Positions 32,640-44,540 of a stretch of 64,000 nucleotides of DNA are shown here, one piece after another. The notes beneath the pieces are model-generated. The model ran no database searches, was not told the DNA's origin, and saw nothing but the letters and a program-made list of their open reading frames with translations. Source of the DNA: Gnetum montanum (lineage: Eukaryota > Streptophyta > Gnetopsida > Gnetales > Gnetaceae); assembly GCA_015680685.1 (NCBI GenBank), contig MNCI01002869.1, forward strand, positions 216,538 through 280,537, in the 5' to 3' direction. The first letter of the stretch is position 1; each line of letters opens with the position of its first letter. Position numbers and translations under genes: made by a program.

Positions 32640-35600
32640 TTTCAAAAGGGGGTTAGACATCGAAAAATCTAGATAACATGGGTTTCCACAATGGGGCAGT
32701 AGTGCCTAGCATGGATGAAGGGGGGTGACACTCATCCTTAGCCCCCAATACCTATCTAGCCTAATTTTAACCTCCAAAGTTAGTCCACATAACCTAGAAT
32801 CCCTCCAAGCACACCCAATAGCCCTGAAACCTCATCAAACCTAGTCAAAACATTGGGATTTGGTGTTTCCATGGTAGGGAAAGCTTCATCCATGCTGAGA
32901 ATCTCATCCCTAGCACGGATGAATGGGGGGAAGCCAATAATGACCTAAATTGATTACCTAGTAGCCATTTCTAGAGGCCAGGTGGCCCAAAAACCCTACT
33001 AGAACACTTTGGAGCTTCCAAAGATTCCAAAGTACTTAAACATGGAATAAAATTATCATCCCCTCTCATTCATGTAAGGTTCATCATGCTTAGTGTGGAA
33101 GAAAGGGGGGAGACTACATGAGGCACTTAGGAGTCTCCAAAATATTATATCTTGTAACCTACTATTGACTGTCAACCCCCACAACCCTTGAGGCTAACAT
33201 GCAAGGTAAATTAGATATTGAACTAGCATAGATCTAACTTTTATGATTCTTCCATGTCAAAGCAGATCTTTTTTATGCTACCCAATGTGCAAACTAGGAG
33301 GATGGAGCTATGAAGGCTAGTGGGGTGGGGGGTGTTCTAGAAACAAGAAAACATCAACCCTCTCAAGATCTTTCATGCTAAGGATGTCCTCCTCCTTTTT
33401 GGGCATTCCATTGTCACTATGAATGGAAAGCGAAAAGCCAAAAATGTTGAAGTTTGCATGCAATTTGACTTCCATAAGCAACCGAGACCTTCTCAAAGGC
33501 ATTAGATTTCTAGAAGGTACTTAAAATGACTAAAATTTTTCCCCCTTGGGTTCTCCACATTGAGGAGGATCCCATCCACACTGAGCATCCTAGACCTAGT
33601 TTAGAATGGAAAAGCCTAAAAACCTTCTCATAGCCCTCAAAATGACTAGATCTTGATCCTAAACATTAGTAGTCAACACTGGAAACCCTATGGACATGCA
33701 TGCATAGTTAAAATTATCCAAAAAATAGTAAAAAATAGAGTCTCTTGGTCCCTCCATGATAGGAGCCATCTCTTCATTGCTGACTAGTGTGGAGGAAAAG
33801 GGGAAACTTTGTGGGGACTTCAAAATAGCCTCCAGAGATGTTAAATGAGAGCCAAAAAGCCTAGTGTATGTCCCAAAATCCTATTTGCACATCCTAAGAT
33901 GCTCAAACTCTTCAAGATTGATCATAAGTAGCCAAAAACCCTTTTTAGCCTAATCTTCCATCCTAAGAATGAGACCCCTAGCATGAAAGAAGGTAAAAGG
34001 CCCAAAAACCACTTAACAATCCTTGAAACAATCAAGTCTTGACATCAAGTATTAGTTGTCAACACTAGCAACCTTAGAGACCCACATGCATAGTTCAAAA
34101 GATCATAAAATGGAAAAAAGTAGTGTTCCTTAGTTCCTCCACCCTAAGAACTCCCTCTTCCACATTAACCAATGTGGAAGAAAGAGGGAAAATTTGGGGG
34201 GACTTCAAAATGATCCTTAAACACCTCAAGCAAACAACTTGTAGCCTTACATGAGTCCTAAGACTAGTTTCACATCTTCTAAAGCCTTTCAACCCTACAA
34301 AAGTGACCACAAATAGTCAAAAAGCTACTTCCCCTAGTCTTCCACCTTGAGCATACTATACCTAACATGGAAAATAGGGGTAAGCTCCAAACCATCTAGA
34401 AGACCTTAAAACTAACCAATTTTGACCCCAAACCCTTGTCCTCAACCTTGGTACCCCTAGAGGCACACATGACCAATCCATTGAGGCCAAAACTAGTCCA
34501 AATCTAATATATATGATTCTTTGATGTTGGGGATCCCTTCCTCCATGCTATCTAACATGGCAACTAAAGAGGAGACTTGTTTGATGCTCATAAAAACCTC
34601 TAAAAGACATCAAATGACCTTGCATGCCCCTTAGAATCTTGTTAGCATCCTCTAGACTCTTTATACCTTAAACAATTGATCCTAAATGGCCAAAACATGA
34701 TTCCCCTGAGTCTTCCATGCTAAGCTTCCTAGTCTGAATGTGGAAAAAGGAGGAAAAGCCTAAAAAAACTTGGGAGTACTCAAAACTACCAAATTTTGAC
34801 ATGGAACCATAGCCCTTGGCCTTAGCAACTCCAAAAGCTAACATGCATAGTTGATTGTAATCTAAATTAGCCTAGATTTGGGATCCTTATTTCATCCAAA
34901 TTAGAGAAGGTCCATTCCATACTAGGAAGCTTGAAAATAAGGGGGGATGCTATGTTTCCACTTTTGGTGACAAGATGACACTCCTAGAAGGCAAAGATTT
35001 ATGCCAAAGAATCCAAGGACCTTATGGCCTTATGATTTAATTTTTTTGACCTCATGTTGACCTCCAAAATCCATTCCCCCTAATCTTCTACACTAGATAA
35101 AATCCTCCAATGTAGAAATATTGGGGAAGATCTTAGATGCCCTTGAATGACCTTCAAACATTTCCAAAATTAGCTAAAAATATGCAAAATCATGATCTAC
35201 AATCCTATGAGCCTAGAAACCTAGTCAATGTACTCTCAAATCATCCTAAATCTACAAAACAAGTGTCCCCCCATCTTTTGATGCAAGGGATATTGTGCTT
35301 ATCATGGAAGAAGAGGTAAAATCCATTTCAACATGATTTAACATCCAAAACTGACTTAGACTACCTCAAAATGAAGCTAGAACATGCACAACTTTCATAT
35401 CTAGGTTCCAGTTGCTTGTTTGACCATGATTGATCCTTCTTTTACTTGGATTTTGATTCTCCATCCTAAACCCTCTCTTTTCCACACTAGCCAATGTGGA
35501 AACAAGGGGGAAATGCTACAAAACATAATTTTTAACATTTATAGACCTCTAGAGTTCCCAATTTTGATAAATCTAGTCCTACATTGCCTTGGGAAGGCTC

Positions 35601-35760
35601 AAGGACCTCAATTTTGGATCTTTGGATGCCCAAAAATCTACTTTTCTTAGTTTCCATGCTGAGGGTCCCTTCTTCCACACTGGCCAACATGGAAATAGGG
35701 GGGACCCAACTTCGAAGCATCAAAACTATTAACTTTTAGGTTCAAATAGCCCAGAAATAG
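32640..35760. repeat. Diverged tandem array, about 200-bp period, in Tat-III antisense-gene intron
   Basis: Some fifteen diverged units spaced about 180-220 bases. Each contains a block of the form TCTTCCACACT, a short loop, AATGTGGAA, then a few A and AGGGGGAA (clear examples near 34160-34190, 35465-35510 and 35655-35705), followed by phrases such as CCTCAAAAC and TTTTGACAT. The TTCCACA and TGTGGAA arms are complementary. No coding. It occupies the same place in the antisense gene as the GCGTATACGC array in Tat-I. Confidence 0.75.
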
Positions 35761-36059
35761 CCCTGTCTAATGCCCAAACTTACCTAATATCCTTGTAGTC
35801 TCAATTCATGCCATGTTAAGGCCTAAAACTAGAAAAATATAACCATTTTTATCTATATTGATCAATTTTTTATATATGTAGCTTGCTTGCTTGATCTTTA
35901 TCTTATTACATGATTCTTTTACTTATTTTGGCTTGGTGTCACATTGTTAACATTGTTGACCTTATTATGACCTATATGTAGCATTATATTCTCTTTATTT
36001 TCCTTATTATTGCATTATTTAACTTTTTTTAGCCTTTTATTGATATCAAATAGTGGGGT

Positions 36060-36140
36060 TCGACCTTCCCTAACCACCATTTAGCACCATGTGACCATGG
36101 CCCTCTATGGCATTAAACTGGCATCATGGCTTGCTATGGC
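36060..36140 (-). repeat. AGTTTA-hairpin motif, Tat-III copy near antisense promoter
   Basis: On the minus strand AGTTTAATGCC, six bases, GGGCC fits the pattern AGTTTA-N2-GYC-N6-GRC exactly. The first 11 bases equal those of array 2 in Tat-I. Neighbouring copies are too decayed to count. Confidence 0.6.
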
Positions 36141-36253
36141 CTCAAAATAGCAAAATCATAACTTTTTTGACCATTTCTAGCCTTATTTCTCATAATTCCC
36201 CATTCTTGACCATTATTTGATCTCTATAATGCTTTGTTGACTTGTCCTCATCC

Positions 36254-36261
36254 TATTTATA
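36254..36261 (-). promoter_or_regulatory. Candidate TATA box of the antisense gene in Tat-III
   Basis: Minus strand GGCTATAAATAGGATGAGG, about 110 bases from the start of the pol remnant and pointing away from it, as the TATA box at 16533 does in Tat-I. Confidence 0.55.
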
Positions 36262-36370
36262 GCCTTGGATTTAGCATTAATTATTCACTTTTGCCAAGGT
36301 GCCACTTAATATGCTTTCGGTTGACATGCAAGATCAAAGTATGAGTACCTAGGAGTAAATCCATTTTCCT

Positions 36371-37376
36371 TTGTGTCTACATGGACCTCAAAATGATGTT
36401 GAATTATGTATCAACCATGATTGCCTAGATCTTGTGCACAACAGTCTTGTTGAGCATGTAGCCTCAACAGAGAATCCTCTAGAATTGCCTGAAAACCTAG
36501 TCAAAACTCTTGACTTAGAGGTAGGAAACATAGTCGAAGACTCTCTAGTTGAGATTCCTATCACAAAAAATATTGGTGAGGAGAAAAAACCTTAAATTAA
36601 GTTCCTGATTAGAACCTCAACAAGCTCAAGATATCAACAAGGTCCTACAAGGCAACATTAAGACCTTTTCTTGGAAATATGAAGATATTCTAGGTTATAT
36701 CTAAATTAGAAACACTTACCAACCTTAAGAAGTTTTAGGGATTACAAAGAAAATTATAGTTTATTAATAGGCTTATCACTAAGCTTATAGATAAATTAGA
36801 TCCTATGCAATACTTGCTAAAGAAAGGGGTTCACTATGGATGGATGGCTCTATGTCAAGAAACCTTTAAAACCTTAAGCATGAGTTGGCACAATTGCTGA
36901 TAATCTATCCTCCATAAGAGGGTAAACCATTTTTTATCTACCTTTCCATCTCTAATATGTCCACTTCCTCTCTACTATGTTAGAAATGTGATGATGGAGT
37001 ACAAATGCCACTGTACTATCTCAGCCATACATTAGTTTCCCACAAGACCCAATACACTAAAGTGGAGAAGTATTATCAAGCACTAGTCTTCTTATTTAAA
37101 ACGTGAAGATTTTACCTCTTCAAAAGTCAAGTCAATGTCTTTTTCAAGCATAATATACTTAGAGCCATAACTAACATCTATGAAACTAGTTGTATAGGCC
37201 AATGGAAAGTCATAACTATGGAGTTTGACCTTCATTACATCTCTCAATCCTTAATAAAAGGTCAAGCTATAGCTGTACAACTTACAGTTTTGCCTATTGA
37301 TGACCAAGTAGCAATAGGTACTAAATTCCTTAATGAACACATTAATGACATTAGCCAAGTACCTGAGGGTTATGAG
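36371..37376 (+). pseudogene. pol: Tat-III pol, N-terminal part, with RT core deleted
   Basis: The first 340 bases match the linker that precedes RT in Tat-I (blocks with LDLEVGNIVEDSLVEIPIT and a degenerate FSWKYEDILGY). At about 36713 the sequence jumps to the thumb and connection region (FINRLITKL, then KKGVHYGW, a VEKYYQAL-type block, SLIKGQAIA). The fingers and palm with the catalytic aspartates are absent, so some 600 bases were lost. RNase H begins at about 37230 and is cut at 37376 by the solo LTR. The frame continues at 39005 after removing the insert and one ATGAG. Confidence 0.82.
37372..37376. repeat. Target-site duplication ATGAG, left copy
   Basis: Abuts TGTAGCAACC; the second copy is at 39005-39009. 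With one copy, the RNase H frame GYE...FDEAS is continuous, as in Tat-I (DDYDAILNFNGAS). Confidence 0.92.
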
Positions 37377-39004
37377 TGTAGCAACCAAAAACGTTGGCAG
37401 TTGGAAAAGAACGTAGATCGGCCGTTGGCAATATTGACCCCATTTCCACAGGAGGGCCGTGCTAGATGCGATAGAAATGGGGCACCCTAAACGGTCTGGT
37501 TGATCAGACAGGGACTTAGTCGATGTCTATATAACCTTTTGCAATGTGTGAGTTGAAAAATGAAACTAATGTCATGAAGTAATGCTTGAATGTAAAAGAG
37601 GTAGAAAATAGTGTAAAATGCAACAATAAGCAGGAGACAAAGTGAAATGCAGTTAGAAAAATGCACCACTTTGGAGCTACAACTTTTCTCTATCAAGATG
37701 CATACAATTGGTTGCATAGCACTCGGAAGTGCAGAGATCCTAAGGGTAACCAATACGTGTAGAGTGAGATGGCTGTGTGCTTGAACGTAGACTCAGGCAT
37801 TAATAATGCGAAATGCTACCAAGGTGGTAGGAAAGAGCAGAACAGAATGCCAACTGAGAATGCTAATAGTTTACAATGTTGAAATAGGAAGCTTACAATG
37901 CTTGAAGTTACGGTGCTATCTTGCCTGCTTGTCAGCTAACAAAATCGTTAGCCGACTAGACTACTCAGAAAACCAGAATCGAAAGTGCAAAAAGAGAACT
38001 CGAGTGCCAGAAGCTTGTAATAGTTAGAGCGTCCCCATTCCTGAACAAACTAGGGAGACTTTAAGCATCGCTCATAGGGGTATTTATAGGACCAAGGGTG
38101 TGCAAGAGATGCATTTTGGATGTCACCTGCCTTCGGCCTATGCTGACTTGTCTATGTTGCACATGCCTACATGACCGTTGTGCGAGCCTGCCACACCATA
38201 ATTACAAACCTGCCACATCATAATTACATTGTCAGAGCAACGGTGCAATTAGGTAGGTGAATTAATGTCGTGTAACTTCTCACCATGTCTTGCCATGCTT
38301 TGTAGCGTAGCATGTTTGGCGTGGTGTATCATTTTGTTACACTCTCCTAGACTATGCATTGTAGCATAGCATAGCCACCAGTTTGAAGTGAGAAACTTGC
38401 ATTGTGTCCTGATGCATGTGTTAGAAACCTTTGGAGTGTGCCAACTATTTGTTGCATTTTTTTTGCTATGCTATGAGACGCTACGTAGTGTATCGTAGCA
38501 TAGCAACTGGCCTTAGTTGCAAAAAATGTCACCCATCTGCAAACTTTGTCTTTTGCACTGCAAAACTTGCAAACTTGTTGATCCCACCGTTCGAGTTGCC
38601 TTCTGTCACTTTCACAAAATTTCTATGCCTTGCTACGCCTTGTAGCTTAGCATAGCATAGCAGCAAACATGACATGATTTTGGCCAAGTTTGCTGCTTTC
38701 TGATGGAAGGAGACATTGCCGAAGGATTTGAAGTCAGGCAAGGCGGCTAGTTGTCTAGCTTTTGCTACACTGTGCTACATTGCATAGCACACCATAGCGT
38801 AGCACTGTGCTTCTACAAACATATTTTGGATTTTTCTACGCTACACGGCGTAGTGTAGCATAGCAAGACTCCTTGAATTAGAAAACTTGCTGAAGCGGAT
38901 AATCTGAAAATTAGAGCATCCATCTCCTGAAGAACTATCGTAACACTATGCGAATTGCAATGACCTAGTGAAGCAAGGATGTCTTCAAATTTTGGGGTGT
39001 TTTA
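37377..39004 (-). mobile_element. Solo LTR of a Tat element, 1628 bp
   Basis: Starts TGTAGCAACC and ends GGGTGTTTTA, corresponding to TGTACCGACC and GGTGTTTCA in Tat-I; the last CA has become TA by one transition. Flanked by ATGAG on both sides. Minus-strand TATAAATA at 38081-38088. The part upstream of the TATA box in element orientation (38110-38900) is filled with words of the type GTAGCATAGCA/TGCTATGCTAC. It shares those words, and a segment near 37660, with the Tat-II LTR (54588-56475). No internal coding region. Confidence 0.9.
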
Positions 39005-39009
39005 ATGAG
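39005..39009. repeat. Target-site duplication ATGAG, right copy
   Basis: Follows the LTR end TTTTA. Partner at 37372-37376. Confidence 0.92.
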
Positions 39010-40730
39010 GTAGCCATGCACTTTGATGAAGCTTCAATTACCCATGGGGCTAGTGCTGCTGTCATCATAACATTCCCATCTAGTGAAATATGATCGTTAA
39101 CCTATCATTTTTAGTTTCCATGTATCAAAAACATAGTGGAGTACAAGGGTTTGATTAGAAGGATGGTGGTAGTTCATGACATAGAAATTAGATGCTTAAT
39201 GAACAAAGGAAATTCATAGCTTGTGGTTAATCAAGAGACCAAGGTCTATGCATGTAAGGCCAAACACTTACAACCTTACTATGACCTAGGGAAGCAATTA
39301 TTACAACAATTTACAGATGTTGATATCCAACACATACCTTGAAATGAGAATGCCATAGCCAATGCAATTACAATGTTAGCCCTTACTGTGACGTCAAATG
39401 TTTTTAGTAAGTTGCCTACCTTAATCATGAACTATGCTACTTCCATCACACAGAACACTGAGGATACCTTAGTGGTCATCCTTCATATTGCTCCTCCCAA
39501 GGAGTAGTATGATGATATTAAATTTTACCTTATGCATGGTGAATCCTCACAAGGCTTGAGTACTACTTAGAAGGATGTTGTACGTAAGCAATCAAAGTAG
39601 TATGTCATTGTAGGTGATAATACATTATGTCAACAATCCTATGTTGGCATACTTCTAAAGTACTTAGGTAAAACTAAAGTAAGAATAGTCCTAGAGGAGG
39701 TCCACGAGGATGTTTGTGAAGGACATAGAGGGCCTAAAGCTATGGCTGCTGAGATTAGATCATTAGGCTACTATTAGTCCCATATAGAAAATGACTGCCT
39801 GCAGAAGGTTAAGCGATGTGACACATGCCAACAATATAGCAACCTTATACATATACCACCAATTAAGTTACATACCACTCAAATAATATGGTCATTTCAA
39901 TGATGGGGGTTGGATATCATTGGGCCCATAATGCCTAAGTATTTCGTAGAGCATAGCTTCATCATCACCACAACTAAATACTTTACAAAGTGCATTGAAG
40001 CTATTTTCCTATGAAATACTACATCCAAACAAGTCTGTAGTTTCATCATAGATAACATTGTAGCCCATCTTGGCATACCCATGACCATAGTTATAGACAA
40101 TGAACCATAATTTAGTAGCCAAAAAATAAAATATTTCCTTCATGGCCTAGGCATTAAGCATTTCTTCTCATCATCTTATTACCCTCAAGCAAATGGACAA
40201 GTGGAAACAAGCCACAAGGCCATCATCAACTTGCTCAAGAAGATGCTCAACAGCAACAAGCAAAAATGGAATGATTAGCTTGTCCATGCACTATGGGCAT
40301 ATAGAAAAACCTATCTCATGGAAACTGGTATGATCCATTACAACCTGGTTTATGGTTCTAAAGTTGTTTTACCTCTTGAATTGTAAGTGCCATTACTCCA
40401 AGTAGCCTTGACCAACTTCATCAATGATGAGTACCCCTAGACTTAATGGAGGGGCAAAGCATGCGAGCACTTGCTTACATCGAACATGATTAAGAGATGT
40501 AGAAGTAATAACATCATCATAACTTGACCATGTGTAAGATCAAGGAGGGTGACCTAATTTTCAAAGTCATTCATGAACATGCAGACAAGTTCTTAACCAA
40601 CTAGGAAGGATCCTTCCTTATCTCCAAAGCCTACAAGAATAGAGCATTTAGGATAGCCAACATGAATATGAGTAAGTTGGTCAATCTAGTTAATCATTCC
40701 TATCTAAAGTCCTACTACATCTACTTGATA
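39010..40730 (+). pseudogene. int: Tat-III RNase H (rest) and integrase, degenerate
   Basis: RNase H continues with FDEAS, a KNIVEYKGLIR block and a NENAIANAI block near 39345 (catalytic remnants). Integrase starts near 39640: the zinc domain shows His in VHEDVCEGH (about 39700-39726) and the Cys pair in CDTCQQY (about 39818-39837), both present. The catalytic core has GLDIIGPI (39905-39928), DNEP (about 40095) and QANGQVETSHK (about 40190-40217, the catalytic Glu present), so the DDE triad is recognisable. The C-terminal part has MIHYNLVYGSKVVLPLEL (40330-40383). Stops are TAG or TGA at expected Trp/Gln codons. The end near 40725 aligns with the end of Tat-I integrase. Confidence 0.85.
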
Positions 40731-40755
40731 GTCATCAACAAGCAAGCTTGCTTTT

Positions 40756-40815
40756 AATTGCCTACCAAGACCTTAAATTAGTGCCATGACCCACGACGAC
40801 CTTAAACTAATAGCA
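40756..40815 (-). repeat. AGTTTA-type motif after integrase, Tat-III
   Basis: Two decayed copies on the minus strand (AGTTTAAGGTC and AATTTAAGGTC, with GG-containing second arms). Position, just past the integrase end, and orientation match array 1 of Tat-I. The second arms no longer fit the pattern exactly. Confidence 0.5.
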
Positions 40816-40938
40816 TTGGTAACCTAGATGGCTAGGTTTTATCATCTCATCTAGCCTATATGCATTGTAGGATTACAATATGTAGCAATGTTTTGTATTC
40901 TTTGTCAATGCCTCTTGGGTCAATCATCTAGACACAAA

Positions 40939-40952
40939 CAAAGAGGGGCCAT
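40939..40952 (+). other. Tat-III polypurine tract
   Basis: CAAAGAGGGGCCAT immediately before the LTR start TGAAACACC at 40953; nearly identical to that of Tat-I. Confidence 0.88.
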
Positions 40953-42381
40953 TGAAACACCACAAAAATTTATATGTTATAGCCAATTTTCATCATGTAG
41001 CTTTCACCTCATGAAACTTAAGGAAAAATTTCATTGTAACTATTAAGATTCTAATCCATGAGGGGAAATATCACATATTTCATAATTTTAATTCCAAAAA
41101 ATACCTCATAAGTGATCAAATCCTCATTCCACAAGTGAAAAAATTCCTCTAATGTCTATATTTGGACTTGGGAGGGTCAAAATTACATTTTGGAATGCCA
41201 AAAATGGCAATTTAATGAGTTTTATGGGGGTATATATTTTTCTACATTGGAAACACTTGTAGAAGGTAAATCTAACCTATCCCCAACTTGGAGGAGTGGG
41301 GAGGGGGTGGGGGGNNNNNNNNNNNNNNNNNNNNNNNNNNNNNNNNNNNNNNNNNNNNNNNNNNNNNNNNNNNNNNNNNNNNNNNNCCAGATTTCAACAC
41401 TCCATGCACTCCAACATTGACCAAAAACTCTAGCAAGGATGGTAGAAGGCTCAATGTCAAAGATCTATCTTTAGTATAGAAGGTGTACCTCCATTACTAT
41501 TTATCATAAATAGAATGGCCATGGGGAAATGCACTTTTTATATATGGTAACATCCAAATTTGGACACCGATCTCACCTATACGAGGTAGAAATTTACAAT
41601 AAAATTATAGCCATTTTACAACCCTATTCATGACCAAAGACCTATAACAACTAGGTTCACAAACCATTTATAGGTTCTACACTTTTTGCAGAAAAACACT
41701 TTGGCAATTCCATAACCCTAAATTTTGTTCAACAATTTTTCACAATTCCACCATTAGACATTTTCAAGAACTTGAGAGCTCTTGCAATCTCCCATTTTTG
41801 CATTCTCTTGAACTCTAGCATGAAGCATTATAGTCCTAAGAATTATGAACTTTTGGTGTCAACGTTGCATTTCTAAGGCTTCCAACCCCTAGTGTGGAGC
41901 AATCTAGTAGCCAAATTTTTAACTTTTCTCACCCCATTGTAGCAACCCAGATTGTAGATCTATAGTCTATAGTAGAGGAGATTCGAATGCATTAGGAGTG
42001 GCTTGTTATTTAGATCATGGAGAAAATCACATTAGCCTAAATGGACCTTAAAATCCTACCTTAGCAAACCCTCCTTTGCTCTCTCATGGGCATTTATTCT
42101 ACACATTTTTGGAACTCTTCATTTATTATTTTAATAAAGTTTTAAAATTTCATTTTTGTGTGTAATCTTCATTTGTTTTTTTTTGTTCTATAGATATGTA
42201 ACTTTTTCATTATTATTTGCATCATTCATTTTTCATTTCTTAAGTCCCTTAGTGAGCTACCAAACCATCTAGGGTACTATGAATTCTAGTTTTTGGAGGT
42301 CATGGGGAATCAAATTTGAGGCTACTACACTAGATCTATCGATTTTCTAGCAATTGATTTTTCTATTCAAAACACCCCCTA
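40953..42381 (+). mobile_element. Tat-III 3' LTR, end not defined
   Basis: Begins TGAAACACCAC. It aligns with the reverse complement of 1-1348 along U3 and R, including an AATAAAGTTTTAA block at about 42133. The TATA box is no longer recognisable. By comparison with the U5 lengths of other Tat LTRs (580-680 bases past the TATA box) it may continue beyond the repeat pair that begins at 42382, which would then be an insertion in U5; a possible end at 42328 (CTACTACA) is the alternative. Confidence 0.75.
41315..41386. other. Assembly gap (72 unknown bases) after a G-rich run
   Basis: The gap follows GGGGAGGGGGTGGGGG (41299-41314). The equivalent part of the LTR at 1-1348 is also G/C-skewed, with runs of C on its minus strand. 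Confidence 0.98.
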
Positions 42382-43101
42382 TGTCCAATCATATGAATCA
42401 CAAGCATTCACACAAAATCTAGTTGAATTCCATGAATGGGACTAGTTGTGGCATCTAGATTATTAAGCATTCATCCTAGGATATTGTCTTCTCACTTAGA
42501 CTAGTTGTAGCTTTGTCACATATGATTTAGTTCAATGTGAGACATATGATAGTTGATGTTGTGGCCTTATGATAATATTATTAATAATAAATTAATTAAT
42601 TATTTAACCTAATTAATAATAGGAATATAAATTCTAAACTATCCTAAGGATGATGAGTGTATGTTCCCAGCTTTCCATACACATCCTAAGCCCACATATC
42701 TACTAATAGGATTACCAAGTGTTATGCTACTAGGCAAACCAAGTAATCACACTACTAGGATTACCAAGCGAATATGTGTTTATGCTTGAAATTGGTTCCA
42801 CTCATTCTACCAATTGATTAATATGCATGAAAACATAAATATTAACTAAGTACATGAAGAGTAAATTTCATGGAAAGTAAATATAATCTAAGTCAATGTG
42901 ATGTAATGAATATGAATCAATCTTAATCTTATTTCTATTAATGGATTGTGCCCAAGTACAATGTCATTCAAATAAGACATTGTAAAACTGACTCAAATTC
43001 ACAATGTGGGCACTCACTAACTATTTTCTAAAATCATGAAATGAAACTACAAGATTCTAGTTCCCAAAATGACCAAAAGGTATCTAATACATGGTGGAAG
43101 T

Positions 43102-44350
43102 ATTGACCTTTTGGTATGTCTAAACCTGAAGGAAAATGAAGAACATATAATGTTGTGGATTGTGATGTTTTGCATGACATGGATGAAACATAAATAATTG
43201 ACATCTACAAAGAGATCTCAATATGGAGACTACAAGAACTGAAGGAAGCACAGATATCATGGACAAGGACTTCATAAGAAAATTGAGAGAAAAGGAAAGA
43301 ATGAAGACTAAAGCTAAATGAAGATTTTCCATAGATTGAAAGGAAGCTAAATGTGTCTATTTGTGTTGATTCTATTCGGATGATTCTTGGATGTTTTGAC
43401 ATATTTTGGAGTGTTTTGGCACATTTTAATGAGTCTAGGAGGTTATAAGGTCTATGGGAACTTGTTTGAAGGCATCTAGAGGCTCCTAGCATCAAAACGA
43501 GTAGTTTCATTTTTAGCCCCTACAAAAGAGATGTCTTCCTAGATATGTCAAAAGAGACATCACAAAGACATCTTCCCTAAAGAGTAGACATCTTCCAAAC
43601 ATAGTAGACATCTCCCTAGATTTTAGGCCAAATTTGAGAGCCATCTCAATCTTAAAGGAGGCATCTACACTAGCCATTAGTTGACCATTGGAATATTTCT
43701 AAGATGATTTTGGAAACTTCAAAGCTATAAGAAGACTTCATTCTATTGGGCAAAGTGAACATTTTGTGTGAAAGCAAGTGTCAACTTCAACCTACCATTA
43801 TGAATACTATCCTATTGTGTTTCTACTTCATTGTATCATCTTTTGTACTATTATAGTGATTTTTTACTATACCTCAAAGTACAAGGACCAATAATTTAGT
43901 TGCATTCTTTCCTTGTAATTTTTATTTTTCTTTTTCTTATTACCCTAAAGGGTTGATGTGCTTCTTGTAGAAAGGCATCATTCTTGAGCTTGTCAGGATC
44001 CTATGGGATTGAGTGTTGGTGTAATGCCACAACACTTCAGAGTGACACTCAAGTTGTAAATGTTGTGTAATCCTAGAAACCATACTCTAAGTTTTTTGGG
44101 AAATTCTAGGGTTAAGTGGATTTATGGTGTCAAATCACTTTGGAGTAAAGCTTAGAGCTTGTACAAGGTTTGGTATTCTTCAAATCACATTTTGAGAAAA
44201 ACAAAGTCCAAGGGTGTGCTAGCGAACTACCCTCATACTATGGACTACCCAAGTTGGGGAACCATATTAAATATGGTGTGTACTTTATGTTAAATTTTTT
44301 TTTATTTTGGGAACTTATTCATCCCCCCTTCTAAGTTCAATGATCCTCAA
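43102..44350. mobile_element. 1249-bp insertion within the first repeat, GAAGT duplication
   Basis: GAAGT occurs at 43097-43101 and 44351-44355. The second repeat has the uninterrupted site at about 46826-46845 (GGTGGGAGTCTCGT). The insert starts ATTGACC and ends ATCCTCAA, so it lacks TG...CA ends and obvious inverted repeats. It has a pyrimidine-rich stretch and CATCCCCCCTTCTAAGT near its right end, a phrase often seen close to the 3' border of Copia-type LTRs. Family not identified. Confidence 0.72.
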
Positions 44351-44540
44351 GAAGTCTCATGTTTATAATCATTTATTATAATTGCAACATCACATTTACA
44401 ACATCACAAATCTGTTGTATGAGGGGATGCCACAATGCATAAGCATGTTATGAGGGGATGCTACAATGCAGAAGCATTATATGAGAGGATCCTACAACAC
44501 ATATGTGATGTTGCATCTACAACATCATAGATGTGACATT

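Larger units (their letters stand above)
28072..42381 (+). mobile_element. Tat-III: old plus-strand Tat element, 3' half
   Basis: Contains, in order, an exon of the antisense gene (minus strand), a long intron-like region with a tandem array, the antisense promoter, a pol remnant (plus strand), polypurine tract and 3' LTR. Its gag and protease would lie left of the Athila-A insertion, outside the window. It hosts two solo LTRs (30140-32611 and 37377-39004). CpG is nearly absent and stops are frequent, so it is among the oldest layers. The right boundary is uncertain because the LTR end is not identified. Confidence 0.82.
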
